From: Paucibacter sp. Y2R2-4
Lineage (GTDB): Bacteria; Pseudomonadota; Gammaproteobacteria; Burkholderiales; Burkholderiaceae_C
Length of the DNA: 64,000 nt
NCBI RefSeq assembly: GCF_025717535.1
Contig: NZ_JAJIRO010000003.1
Location: forward strand, 124,001 to 188,000
Direction of reading: 5' to 3'
The translations under genes and the position numbers were made by a program. A model generated the notes under the pieces. That model saw nothing but the letters and a program-made list of their open reading frames with translations, made no database searches and had not been told where the DNA came from. Positions 40,053-48,146 of this stretch are shown piece after piece; positions within the stretch are counted from its first letter, which is position 1; each line of letters starts with the position of its first letter.

Positions 40053-42239
40053 ATGCTGCTGCGCAAGACTCCGGTCGCGCTGGCGCTCGTCGCCTGTTTT
40101 GCCCCGATCACCGGGCAAGCCCAAGAATCCCCGTCCACCAGCCCTGAGGCCACACGCCTCGGCGAAATCACCGTCAGCGCTACCCGCACCGAGCGGGCCG
40201 GTGACGCGGTGCCCAACACGGTCACCGTCTACGACAAGAAACGCCTGCAGCAACGCGATGCGCGTGATCTGAAGGACTTGCTGGAAGGCGAGGTGGACCT
40301 GGCCGTGCGGGCCGTGGCACCGCGCTTCACCGCTGCCGGCTCCTCCACCGGGCGCGGCGGCAATGAAGGCATCAATATCCGCGGCCTGGAAGGCAATCAG
40401 GTGCTGATGATGATTGACGGCATCCGCATGCCGCAGAGCTTCAGCTTCGGGGCCTTCTCCAGCGGCCGTGTTGACTTCATCGACCCCGATATGCTGGTCA
40501 GTGCAGAGGTCTTGCGCGGCCCGGCTTCGACGCAGTTTGGCAGCGACGGTCTGGCCGGTGCGCTGAGCCTGCGCACATTGTCACCCGAAGATCTCTTGGG
40601 GAAAGGCAAAACCCAAGCCGGCTTCTTGAGCGCCAGCGCTTTGTCGGTCGATCGCTCGACCAAACTCACGGGCGCCTTCGCCGGCGCGGCCGGTGCCTGG
40701 CAGGGCCTGGTGATGGCCACCGTGCGCCGCGGCCATGAGACGCGCAATAGCGGCGAGAACGAGGCCGCCAACAGCAGCCGCACGCGAGCCAACCCCAGCG
40801 ACATTCGCAGCGAAAGCGTGATGGCCAAGGCTTCGCTGAAGATTGACGCCAGCCAACACTTGCTGGCCACTGTGGACGCGCGCCGCCGCAAGGTGGACAC
40901 CGAGGTGCTCAGCGCACGGGCGGCGAGCTTCAGCCCGAGCACGCCCACGGCTGTGGTGGACTTGGATGCGCAGGACCAAATCGATCGCACCCGGGTCTCG
41001 CTGGAGCACAAATGGGAGGATCTGAACGCCGACTGGCTGCAATCGCTGAAGACCCAGGTCTATGTGCAGCGCAGCAAGACGCGCCAGTACTCAAGCGAAG
41101 ACCGCTATGTCTCGCCGGACCGCATTCGCGACGGGCTGTATGAAGAGCAACTGATCGGCCTGTCGAGCCAAGCACAGACGCAGCTGAGTGGGCACCGCCT
41201 CAGCTACGGCATCGATCTGAGCCGCAACCGCATCAACGGCCTGCGCGACGGCACCGTGCCGCCGGCCGGCGAAAGCTTCCCCAGCAAGCCCTTCCCCGAT
41301 ACCGACTACACGCTGGGCGGCGCCTTTGTGCAAGACGAGATCGAAGCTGGCAACTTCAGCGTCATCCCGGCCCTGCGTTTCGAGCACTACTCGCTCAAGC
41401 CCAAAACAGCGGGCTATAGCGGCGGCCAGGTGGTGTCGCTCTCGGACCAGGCGCTGACCCCTCGCTTGGGTTTGATCTGGCGCGCAAGCGCTGGCTTTCA
41501 GCCCTATGCGCAATGGGCGTTGGGCTTTCGCGCCCCCACACCCGACCAGGTCAACAACGGTTTTGCCAACCCCGCCCAAGGCTATCGAAGCATAGGCAAT
41601 GCCAACTTGAAGGCTGAGCATGCGAACAGCTTGGAGATGGGGCTGCGCGGCAAGCTGGCCGAGGCCCTGCGCTGGCAGCTCAGCGCTTATGAGAACCGCT
41701 ATCGCAACTTTATTGGTCAGGAAACGGTGAGCGGCAGCGGCACGCCGGCCGATCCGCTGGTTTTTCAATACGTCAACCTGGCCAAGGCGCGCATCCGCGG
41801 TGTCGAAGCGCGTTTGATGTGGCAACCGCTCAGTGGCCTCCATCTGAGCGGCGCCATCGCCAAGGCCAGCGGCAAGACCGAGCGAGACGGTGTCAGCAAG
41901 CCCTTGGACACGGTGCAGCCGCTGCGCGCCAATCTGGCCGCGCGTTGGGAGCTGGGCGACTGGGACTTGCAAGCCGCCTGGCTGCACAGCGCGGCCAAAC
42001 AAGCTTCCGCCACCAGCTCCGCCAGCAACTTCCTAACGCCCAGCTATGACGTGATTGATGTCGGTGCGGCCTACCGCATCCAGCCGGGATTGCGCATCGC
42101 AGCCTATGTGAGCAATCTCACCGACCAGAAGTACTGGCGTTGGTCGGATGTGCGCGGCATTGCGGCCACCAGCCCGGTGCTCGACGCCTACACCGCGCCG
42201 GGGCGACAGCTGCAGCTGTCGATGCGGGCGGACTACTGA
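40053..42239 (+). CDS. TonB-dependent haem/haemoglobin-type receptor
   Basis: 728 residues with a signal peptide ending at GQA (about 22). Plug: GEITVSATRTERAGDAVPNT (TonB-box region), NEGINIRGLEGNQVLMMIDG, VSAEVLRGPASTQFGSDGLA. Barrel to the end with C-terminal SMRADY. This pattern belongs to the haemoglobin/transferrin/lactoferrin receptor family; the haem ligand His cannot be fixed by eye. A Fur box lies upstream and tonB follows 26 bases after its stop, so this is an iron-uptake operon. Confidence 0.93.
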   Translation: MLLRKTPVALALVACFAPITGQAQESPSTSPEATRLGEITVSATRTERAGDAVPNTVTVYDKKRLQQRDARDLKDLLEGEVDLAVRAVAPRFTAAGSSTGRGGNEGINIRGLEGNQVLMMIDGIRMPQSFSFGAFSSGRVDFIDPDMLVSAEVLRGPASTQFGSDGLAGALSLRTLSPEDLLGKGKTQAGFLSASALSVDRSTKLTGAFAGAAGAWQGLVMATVRRGHETRNSGENEAANSSRTRANPSDIRSESVMAKASLKIDASQHLLATVDARRRKVDTEVLSARAASFSPSTPTAVVDLDAQDQIDRTRVSLEHKWEDLNADWLQSLKTQVYVQRSKTRQYSSEDRYVSPDRIRDGLYEEQLIGLSSQAQTQLSGHRLSYGIDLSRNRINGLRDGTVPPAGESFPSKPFPDTDYTLGGAFVQDEIEAGNFSVIPALRFEHYSLKPKTAGYSGGQVVSLSDQALTPRLGLIWRASAGFQPYAQWALGFRAPTPDQVNNGFANPAQGYRSIGNANLKAEHANSLEMGLRGKLAEALRWQLSAYENRYRNFIGQETVSGSGTPADPLVFQYVNLAKARIRGVEARLMWQPLSGLHLSGAIAKASGKTERDGVSKPLDTVQPLRANLAARWELGDWDLQAAWLHSAAKQASATSSASNFLTPSYDVIDVGAAYRIQPGLRIAAYVSNLTDQKYWRWSDVRGIAATSPVLDAYTAPGRQLQLSMRADY

Positions 42240-42265
42240 GTGGCTAGCAAGTAGGTAGAGCGGCT

Positions 42266-42934
42266 ATGAATCGACTGGCGCTTGGCTTCGCCGTGGTCCT
42301 GCATGGCGGGCTCCTGGCCCTGCTGCTCGGTGCGGGCTTGCGCGGGAGCAAGGCGCCCCATCGCGAAGTCTCAACCGCCGTGCGCTTGATTGCGGCACCC
42401 GCCGTTCTCGAACGCAGGCCGCCCGCTCGCCTGCTCGCCGCCACGCCGCATCTGCCAATGCCGCAAGCCATGGCCGTTACGGTCCCCAGCTTTCGGATCA
42501 GCGCACCGTCATCGGCAGCGCCGACTGAATCTTTTGTTAGCACGGTCGCTGCGGTGTCAAAGCCGACGGAGATCACGGCCACGCAGCGCCCGGCGCCGGC
42601 CGAAGCAGCAAAGCCCCAGGAGGCCCGCTACCAGGCGGCCGCGCTGCCTCCCGAGCATGGCGCTTGCAGCGCGCGCGGCGTCGAGCGGCTCTACCCGCTG
42701 ATGCTGCGCGAGCGCGGCGTTGAGGGCCGGGTCGTTCTGCGCGTGCAGGTGGACGAGCAGGGCCGGGCGGCGGAGGTCGTCGTCCAGGGCGGCAGTGGCT
42801 GGCGGCTTCTGGATGAGGCCGCACGCCAAGTGGCCTTGTCCTGCCCCTTCCAGCCGGCGCGCCGAGGCGATCAGCGCGTTTCCTCCTGGGTCGAGTACCC
42901 GGTGCAATTCGCGCTGGGGCGAGCCGTCCAGTGA
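42266..42934 (+). CDS. tonB: Energy transducer TonB
   Basis: 222 residues: N-terminal membrane helix (LALGFAVVLHGGLLALLLGA), a Pro/Ala-rich linker, and a C-terminal domain with RGVERLYPLMLRERGVEGRV, VLRVQVDEQGRAAEVVVQGG and SGWRLLDEAARQVALSCPFQ, the TonB_C fold that touches the TonB box of receptors. The linker is shorter than E. coli TonB. Directly follows the receptor gene. No exbB/exbD genes are in the window, so it must use others. Confidence 0.93.
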   Translation: MNRLALGFAVVLHGGLLALLLGAGLRGSKAPHREVSTAVRLIAAPAVLERRPPARLLAATPHLPMPQAMAVTVPSFRISAPSSAAPTESFVSTVAAVSKPTEITATQRPAPAEAAKPQEARYQAAALPPEHGACSARGVERLYPLMLRERGVEGRVVLRVQVDEQGRAAEVVVQGGSGWRLLDEAARQVALSCPFQPARRGDQRVSSWVEYPVQFALGRAVQ

Positions 42935-43005
42935 AGGGCGATAAGCGAGAGCGCCGGACTCAATTCAACAAACCACTTCTTTCTCCAACAGGCACAAGCA
43001 AAACC

Positions 43006-43806
43006 ATGTCACAACTCAAGTCAAAAAAACTCAGCCTTTGCCTGACCCTGCTGCTTTGCGGCGCTGCGGCTCAGGCGCACTCGCCTTACCTCAAACCCAA
43101 TACCTTCAACGCCGAAGAGCAGCGCAAGCATGTGACGGTCGAAGCCTCGTTTGCCGAGGGCGATTTGCGCCCGGACGTTGCGATGAAGTCCGAGGCCTTT
43201 CACCTGATCGGGCCGGATGGCAAGAAACTGCCCCTGGCAGCGGCCGCGCAGCTGAAGGACGCCAGCTACCTGGAAGTGCCGCTGGCTGCGGGCAATGGCA
43301 CCTATCTGATCTCCTCCGGCGTGCGCAAGGGCCGCCTGGCCAAGGCGGTGCTGCGCCAAGGCAAGGTGCAGTTCATTGAGCGCAAAGACGATGTGCAAGC
43401 CGGCGACACGCCCATCGAGGTGCAAAGCATCTCCCGAGCCGATGTCTACGTCAGCCGTGGCCGGCCCAGCGCGGTGGACTACGACACCGAGGGCGTCGAG
43501 ATCTACCCGGTCAGCAAGCCCTATGACCTGTATGCCGGTGAGCCCGTCACCGTGCGGGTGCGCGAGAACCGCAAGCCACTCGCCGGTGAAACGCTAACGC
43601 TGATTACCGACGGCCAGCACTACGCCAAGCAAAAGCAGGCCGAAGTGGACTTCAAGACCAATGCCGCCGGCGAAGTGAGTTTTACGCCCAAGGATGCCGG
43701 CCTGTACTTGTTGCAGGTGCGTGTGCGGCGCGCTTCGCCTGACAACCCTGCGCTGTGGCTCAGCACCACGGCCACGCTCACCCTCGAAGTTTTGCCCCAA
43801 CCCTGA
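43006..43806 (+). CDS. DUF4198 domain protein (periplasmic)
   Basis: 266 residues from ATG 43006. Signal peptide ends at AQA; the mature chain starts HSPYLKPNTFNAEEQRKHVT with an N-terminal His, then PYDLYAGEPVTVRVRENRKP and FKTNAAGEVSFTPKDAGLYL. DUF4198 (CbiK-like / NikM-type beta-sandwich) proteins are often near metal uptake systems and may bind metal with the N-terminal His. It follows tonB by about 70 bases, so likely the third gene of the iron-uptake operon. Metal binding is an inference. Confidence 0.85.
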   Translation: MSQLKSKKLSLCLTLLLCGAAAQAHSPYLKPNTFNAEEQRKHVTVEASFAEGDLRPDVAMKSEAFHLIGPDGKKLPLAAAAQLKDASYLEVPLAAGNGTYLISSGVRKGRLAKAVLRQGKVQFIERKDDVQAGDTPIEVQSISRADVYVSRGRPSAVDYDTEGVEIYPVSKPYDLYAGEPVTVRVRENRKPLAGETLTLITDGQHYAKQKQAEVDFKTNAAGEVSFTPKDAGLYLLQVRVRRASPDNPALWLSTTATLTLEVLPQP

Positions 43807-43817
43807 GGTTCACGCCC

Positions 43818-44303
43818 ATGAAACACCTGCTTTTGGCAGCCCTGCTCGGCCTGAGTGCCATTCCTTCTCTGGCCGCATCCCATTCCTCCACCATCTTCAT
43901 ACAAGAACAAGACCTCAATGGCGACGGCAAGGTCGGCCTGGAGGAGTTCAAGCTCAGCCGCCATGTTGAATTTGTGCGCATCGACTTCAATGCCGATGGG
44001 CTGCTGAGCGAAGCCGAGTACTTGGGCGAGTTTGAAGGCCGCCTGATGCAGCGCATCGGCAAGACGGCCGACGCCGAGCGCCGCCGCGAAGAACTGCAGC
44101 GCCAGATGCGCCAGGCCAAGGTGCGCTTTGGCGTGCTGGATACCGACAAAAACGGCAGCATCAGCTTTGAAGAGTTTCAAGCGGCCGGCATGCGCATGTT
44201 CAAGCTGCATGATCGCAACCAAGACAACGTCGTTGACGAGGCCGATGTGAAGATCGCCGAGGCGGAGCGCAAGGCCGGCAAAGAGAGCTTTGTGGCGCCC
44301 TAA
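43818..44303 (+). CDS. Exported EF-hand calcium-binding protein
   Basis: 161 residues from ATG 43818, 11 bases after the DUF4198 stop. Signal peptide ending at SLA, then four EF-hand loops: DLNGDGKVGLEEF, DFNADGLLSEAEY, DTDKNGSISFEEF and DRNQDNVVDEADV. A Glu/Arg-rich helix separates pairs (TADAERRREELQRQMRQAKV). Calcium-binding seems certain; role unknown. It converges with the histidine kinase gene, ending four bases inside its stop. Confidence 0.9.
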   Translation: MKHLLLAALLGLSAIPSLAASHSSTIFIQEQDLNGDGKVGLEEFKLSRHVEFVRIDFNADGLLSEAEYLGEFEGRLMQRIGKTADAERRREELQRQMRQAKVRFGVLDTDKNGSISFEEFQAAGMRMFKLHDRNQDNVVDEADVKIAEAERKAGKESFVAP

Positions 44304-45727
44304 GGCTTCGCCTCTGCGGTATCGATCGTGAAGCTCAAGCCCACCGCCAAGCCGCCCAGGCGCTCGCTGCGTCCGGCTTGCAAACGGGCGCCGTGCAGCT
44401 CGGCAATGCGCTGGGCAATCGTCCAACCCAGGCCGCTGCCGCTGGCCTCATGGCCGAGCACGCGGTAGAAGCGCTCGCCCAGGCGCTGCAGCTCGGCCTC
44501 GGACATGCCGGGGCCGCTGTCTTCCACCCATAGCCGCCAGCCGCCTTGGACTTCAGCGCTCGGCTCTGCGCTCTCATCAACGCCTTGCAGTCGCAGCTCC
44601 ACGCGGGCACCGGCCGGGCTGTAGCGCAGGGCGTTGTCGACCAGATTGCGCAGCAGGGCGCTGATCAGGGGTTCATTGCCCTTCAGTGGCGCGCTGGCTG
44701 GCGCTTCATCCAGGCTGAGCAGCTGCCCGCGCTGCAAAGCGGAGGGCGCCAAGTCGGCCAGCACTTGGCGGAGCAGTTGGGCCAGGTCCAGCGTTTGAAA
44801 GGCCGGCCGCTCGCCGGCCTCCAGCCGGGCCAGCGTCAGTAACTGCTCGACCAAGCGGGTGGCACGGTCGCAGCCGAGCAGGGTGGCTTGCAGCGCATGT
44901 TGGCGCAGCGATGCGTCGGGCTCGGCCAGGGCAACCTGGGCTTGGGCGCGGATGGCGGCGATGGGCATGCGCAACTCGTGGGCGGCGTCGGCAGTGAAGC
45001 GGCGCTCGGCCTGCATCAAGGCACTGATGCGGGCGAACAAATCGTTCATCGCTTGCAGCATGGGCTGCATCTCGCTGGGCGCGGCCGGCAGGTCGAGCGG
45101 CGCCAGATCGAGGGCGCTGCGCCGCGACAAGGTTTGGCCCAAATGGCGCAGCGGCGCCGTGCCGCGCCGCACCGTCCACCACACCGCCAAGGCCAGCAGG
45201 GGCAGACTCAGCGCCATCGGCCAAAGCGCGCCGCGCAAGACCGCCCACAGAATCGAGCGGCGCGAATCGAGGCGCTCGCCCACATAGACCTGCACATCGC
45301 GCTCGGCCCCAAAGGCGGCAAAGACGCGCCAGCGGCGGCCTTCGATCTCGGTGCTGCGCAGGCCTTCTCGAAAGCCCTCTTCAAAACGCAGCATCGGCTC
45401 GGTCGGCGCTTGCGCCGAGCGCTGCACCAGCCGGCCTTCGTGAAAGACCTGAAAGGCGACCTTGTTGGCATAGCGGTGCAGGGTGGGGGCGTCGATGGCG
45501 CGCTCGTCGTCATCAACCGCATCCGCGCCGCTTTGCTGCGCCACCAGCAGGGCGGCGGCCTGGGCGAGGTGACCGTCCAGCAGTTCATCGAGCTCGTGGC
45601 TGGCGTCCCACCAGATGGTCACGCTGAGGCTCAGCCAAAGCGCCAGCACGCCGCTCAACACCCAGGCCAGCAAGCGGCCTTGCAAGGAGGCGGGCTGCTT
45701 GAGCCACCGCGGGCGCCTGAGCCTCAT
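44300..45727 (-). CDS. Sensor histidine kinase (QseC-like)
   Basis: 475 residues. First helix about 18-38 (LLAWVLSGVLALWLSLSVTI), periplasmic region to ~170, second helix (LWPMALSLPLLALAVWWTV), HAMP, then HisKA with FTADAAHELRMPIAAIRAQA (phospho-His) and HATPase with LLRNLVDNALRYSPAGAR (N box), VEDSGPGMSE (G1) and GSGLGWTIAQRI (G2). All catalytic boxes intact. The start overlaps the response regulator stop by four bases. Signal unknown, though neighbouring genes (EF-hand protein, cytochromes, P-type ATPase) hint at a cation or redox cue. Confidence 0.93.
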   Translation of the reverse strand: MRLRRPRWLKQPASLQGRLLAWVLSGVLALWLSLSVTIWWDASHELDELLDGHLAQAAALLVAQQSGADAVDDDERAIDAPTLHRYANKVAFQVFHEGRLVQRSAQAPTEPMLRFEEGFREGLRSTEIEGRRWRVFAAFGAERDVQVYVGERLDSRRSILWAVLRGALWPMALSLPLLALAVWWTVRRGTAPLRHLGQTLSRRSALDLAPLDLPAAPSEMQPMLQAMNDLFARISALMQAERRFTADAAHELRMPIAAIRAQAQVALAEPDASLRQHALQATLLGCDRATRLVEQLLTLARLEAGERPAFQTLDLAQLLRQVLADLAPSALQRGQLLSLDEAPASAPLKGNEPLISALLRNLVDNALRYSPAGARVELRLQGVDESAEPSAEVQGGWRLWVEDSGPGMSEAELQRLGERFYRVLGHEASGSGLGWTIAQRIAELHGARLQAGRSERLGGLAVGLSFTIDTAEAKP

Positions 45728-46401
45728 GCGCTTGGCGCCTCACGCATCAGCACATAACCGACACCGCGCACGGTCTGGATCAGCTCGGATCCCAGCTTGC
45801 GACGCAGGTGGTGGATGTGCACCTCGATGGCATTGCTTTCCACCTCTTGGCCCCAGCTGTAGAGCTGCTGCTCCAACTGCTCGCGTGAGAGCACGCGGCC
45901 GGCGGCCAGCATCAGCACCTGCAGCAAATCGAATTCGCGGGTGGACAAGGGGATGGCCGTCTCGCCACGTTGCACCGTGCGCGCGGCCGGGTCCAGCAGC
46001 AGGTCTTGGACCCGCAGCAGCTCTTGCGCTTGACCATGAGATCGACGCAGCAGGGCGCGCAGCCGGGCGCCGAGTTCGTGCAGATCGATGGGTTTGATCA
46101 CATAGTCGTCGGCCCCGAGGTCGAGTCCGCGAATCCGATCGGGCACCGCGTCGCGGGCCGTCAGCACCAAGACCGGCAAGCTGATCTTGTCCCGGCGCAA
46201 GCCGGCCAATACGTCCAAGCCGTCCTTCAAGGGCAGACCCAGGTCCAGCACGGCGGCGGCATAGGGCTGGCCCTCGGCGCGCAACTCGCGCTCGGCGGCC
46301 AGGCCGTCGCGCACCCAATCGACCACAAAACCCTGCTGGCGCAGGCCGGCGCGCAGGCCGTCTCCCAGCAGAGCATCATCTTCGGCAAGCAGGATTCGCA
46401 T
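45724..46401 (-). CDS. OmpR-family response regulator
   Basis: 225 residues. Receiver: MRILLAEDDALLGDGLRAGL, AAVLDLGLPLKDGLDVLAGL (phospho-Asp in DLGLP), VLTARDAVPDRIRGLDLGAD and YVIKPIDLHELGA. DNA-binding winged helix at the end: PLSTREFDLLQVLMLAAGRV, HIHHLRRKLGSELIQTVRGV. Pairs with the kinase next to it. The upstream cytochrome b gene ends 20 bases before its start, so it may be co-transcribed with the cytochrome genes. Confidence 0.95.
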   Translation of the reverse strand: MRILLAEDDALLGDGLRAGLRQQGFVVDWVRDGLAAERELRAEGQPYAAAVLDLGLPLKDGLDVLAGLRRDKISLPVLVLTARDAVPDRIRGLDLGADDYVIKPIDLHELGARLRALLRRSHGQAQELLRVQDLLLDPAARTVQRGETAIPLSTREFDLLQVLMLAAGRVLSREQLEQQLYSWGQEVESNAIEVHIHHLRRKLGSELIQTVRGVGYVLMREAPSA

Positions 46402-46421
46402 GGCTGGATTATTGGCCCGAC

Positions 46422-47171
46422 TTAGTCATCGCCGTCATCCGAGCCCTGATCCGAGCCGGTATGGCGGGCGCTGATGCCGGGCCGCTCAGTGGTGGCAAGC
46501 GAGCCTTGCTGCCACTGCCAGGTCCAAAAGCTCAAGACCGCCACCAGCAGCAGTGCGGCCAGCGGGCGCAGATTCTGCTTGACCAGGTCGGGGCCAGCGC
46601 CGGGGGTGCGGCCGCTCAGCATGGGCGAGGCGTGGTTCTGGCGGCGCAGCAGGCTGATGCCGAGGATCAAACCGATATGACCCAGCACCACGGCCAAGGT
46701 CGTGTTGCCGAGCAGCTCGTGCACATCCTCGAGCAGGTCTTCCACCCGCGCGCCGCCCCATTCTTGCTCGAGTCCCAGGCCGCTCAGAGCCGCAGCCAGG
46801 GCTGCCAGCAAGAGCGCCACTGCGAGCAAGGTGTTCAAGCCTTGGAAGCTGGCCAGCGCATTGCCGCGCCCTTGCGGCCAGGCCAGCATCTGCTGCGGCA
46901 GGCCACGCAGCTTGCTGGCCCAGCTGCCAAAGCGCACCCGCTTGGGGCCCAGCAAACCCCAAAGCACACGGGCCAGCACCAGGCCAATCACCGTGTAGCC
47001 CAGGGTGATGTGAACGGCATGCCAGCGCTCACTCTCGGCGCTGAGGTAAGCACCGCTGAAACTGAGGGCCAGCAGCCAATGCAGCATGCGAGTCGGTGCA
47101 TCGATGACGCGCCGACCGGGCGGGCTCACTTGGGGCATGGAATTAACGGGGGATGCGGACGCGGTGTTCAT
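46422..47171 (-). CDS. Cytochrome b (Ni/Fe-hydrogenase/b561-type)
   Basis: 249 residues from ATG 47171 (AAGGAGA about eight bases before); a longer upstream frame is a shadow of the previous gene. Cytochrome b marks: RVIDAPTRMLHWLLALSFSG with the first haem His, AVHITLGYTVIGLVLARVLW, GNTTLAVVLGHIGLILGISL with a late His, four membrane helices, and a short acidic tail after TTERPGISARHTGSDQGS. It should pass electrons across the membrane, probably to or from the two c-type cytochromes upstream, whose gene overlaps it by 29 bases. Confidence 0.9.
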   Translation of the reverse strand: MNTASASPVNSMPQVSPPGRRVIDAPTRMLHWLLALSFSGAYLSAESERWHAVHITLGYTVIGLVLARVLWGLLGPKRVRFGSWASKLRGLPQQMLAWPQGRGNALASFQGLNTLLAVALLLAALAAALSGLGLEQEWGGARVEDLLEDVHELLGNTTLAVVLGHIGLILGISLLRRQNHASPMLSGRTPGAGPDLVKQNLRPLAALLLVAVLSFWTWQWQQGSLATTERPGISARHTGSDQGSDDGDD

Positions 47172-47622
47172 TGAAATCTCCTTGTTCGGCTTGGCGGTGG
47201 CAGGCCGCGCAGTTGGCGGCGCTCTTGATGCTGGCGCGCTGCCAGGTGGCGGCTGAAATCTCATCGTGTTGGCGAATAAACCAAGACGAGCGGGTGATGC
47301 GGTCTTGCGGCGGTAGCGCTTCCTTGCTGACTCGTTTCGCGGTGTTGGCATTGGCAAGCAACCAGCGCTGCAACTCCGCCACGCTGGCCGGGTCCAGCGA
47401 AGCGTCGGCGCCGAAATGTTGGGGCAGATTCGTCATCAGCCGCTGCCAAGACGCCGCCGGCAGCATGCCCGGCGGATAGGCCAAATGGCAGGCCGCACAT
47501 TCCTGCTGGTACTTGGGCAGCAGCGGCACGGACGCGCTGCGTGAGCCATGCTCATCTGCGCCGGCGCTTCCTTGGGCGAAGAGGGTCAGGACCGCCAGGC
47601 CCATCCATAGGGAATTTTTCAT
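47143..47622 (-). CDS. Dihaem cytochrome c
   Basis: 159 residues. Signal peptide ends near SAG; two haem sites are visible as CAACH (in QQECAACHLAYPP and in NCAACHRQAEQGD). Size and spacing fit the small dihaem cytochrome family (DHC). Overlaps the cytochrome b gene start by 29 bases, evidence for one functional electron chain; the DUF1924 gene lies nine bases upstream. Confidence 0.9.
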   Translation of the reverse strand: MKNSLWMGLAVLTLFAQGSAGADEHGSRSASVPLLPKYQQECAACHLAYPPGMLPAASWQRLMTNLPQHFGADASLDPASVAELQRWLLANANTAKRVSKEALPPQDRITRSSWFIRQHDEISAATWQRASIKSAANCAACHRQAEQGDFNEHRVRIPR

Positions 47623-47631
47623 ACGGCCTCC

Positions 47632-48033
47632 TCAGGGTTTGAGTGTCATCAACCAGGCCAAAACATCGGCCTTCTCGGCGGCGCTGCATTCACGGCTGAG
47701 CACGTCTTTGCAATTGCGCCGAAACCATTTCTCCACCTTGGCCGAGTCGCTGAAACGGCGCGGGTTGAAGGCCGGGGCCAGCGGTTCCAGCGTCTTGCCG
47801 GTGCCGGCGTGGCGGCCGACGCTCGTAGGCAGCGCCTGGTGGCAAGAGGCGCAGCTCCATTCGCCGCCATGGCTGCGTGTGAAGAAACTCTGGCCTTGCT
47901 GGGCATTGGCCGGGCGGCCGGCTTGCGCGCTGTAGTCGGCCAGCAGCTCGGCCGGCGTGGCTGCAGCTGCCTGTGCGCCCAGAGTGCAGATGACAACCAG
48001 CGCAGCGAGGAGGAGATGGTGTGCGTTTCTCAT
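47632..48033 (-). CDS. DUF1924 c-type cytochrome
   Basis: 133 residues. Signal peptide (cleaved near AAAA), then one haem site CASCH in GEWSCASCHQALPTSVGR and LEPLAPAFNPRRFSDSAKVE, the DUF1924 signature, with two extra Cys in NCKDVLSRECS. Function unknown in detail; members sit in cytochrome b/dihaem cytochrome operons, as here. First gene of the cytochrome run; divergent from the P-type ATPase with about 113 bases between. Confidence 0.87.
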   Translation of the reverse strand: MRNAHHLLLAALVVICTLGAQAAAATPAELLADYSAQAGRPANAQQGQSFFTRSHGGEWSCASCHQALPTSVGRHAGTGKTLEPLAPAFNPRRFSDSAKVEKWFRRNCKDVLSRECSAAEKADVLAWLMTLKP

Positions 48034-48146
48034 GCCCGAGATCTTGCGCGGCCCAGCTTAGGGCAGTCTTAAGGTGAGCTGCGCGGGGCTGAAAGACTGG
48101 CCGGGGCTTGCGCCACATCAGTTGCAAGACCCCACAGCTTTGGACA

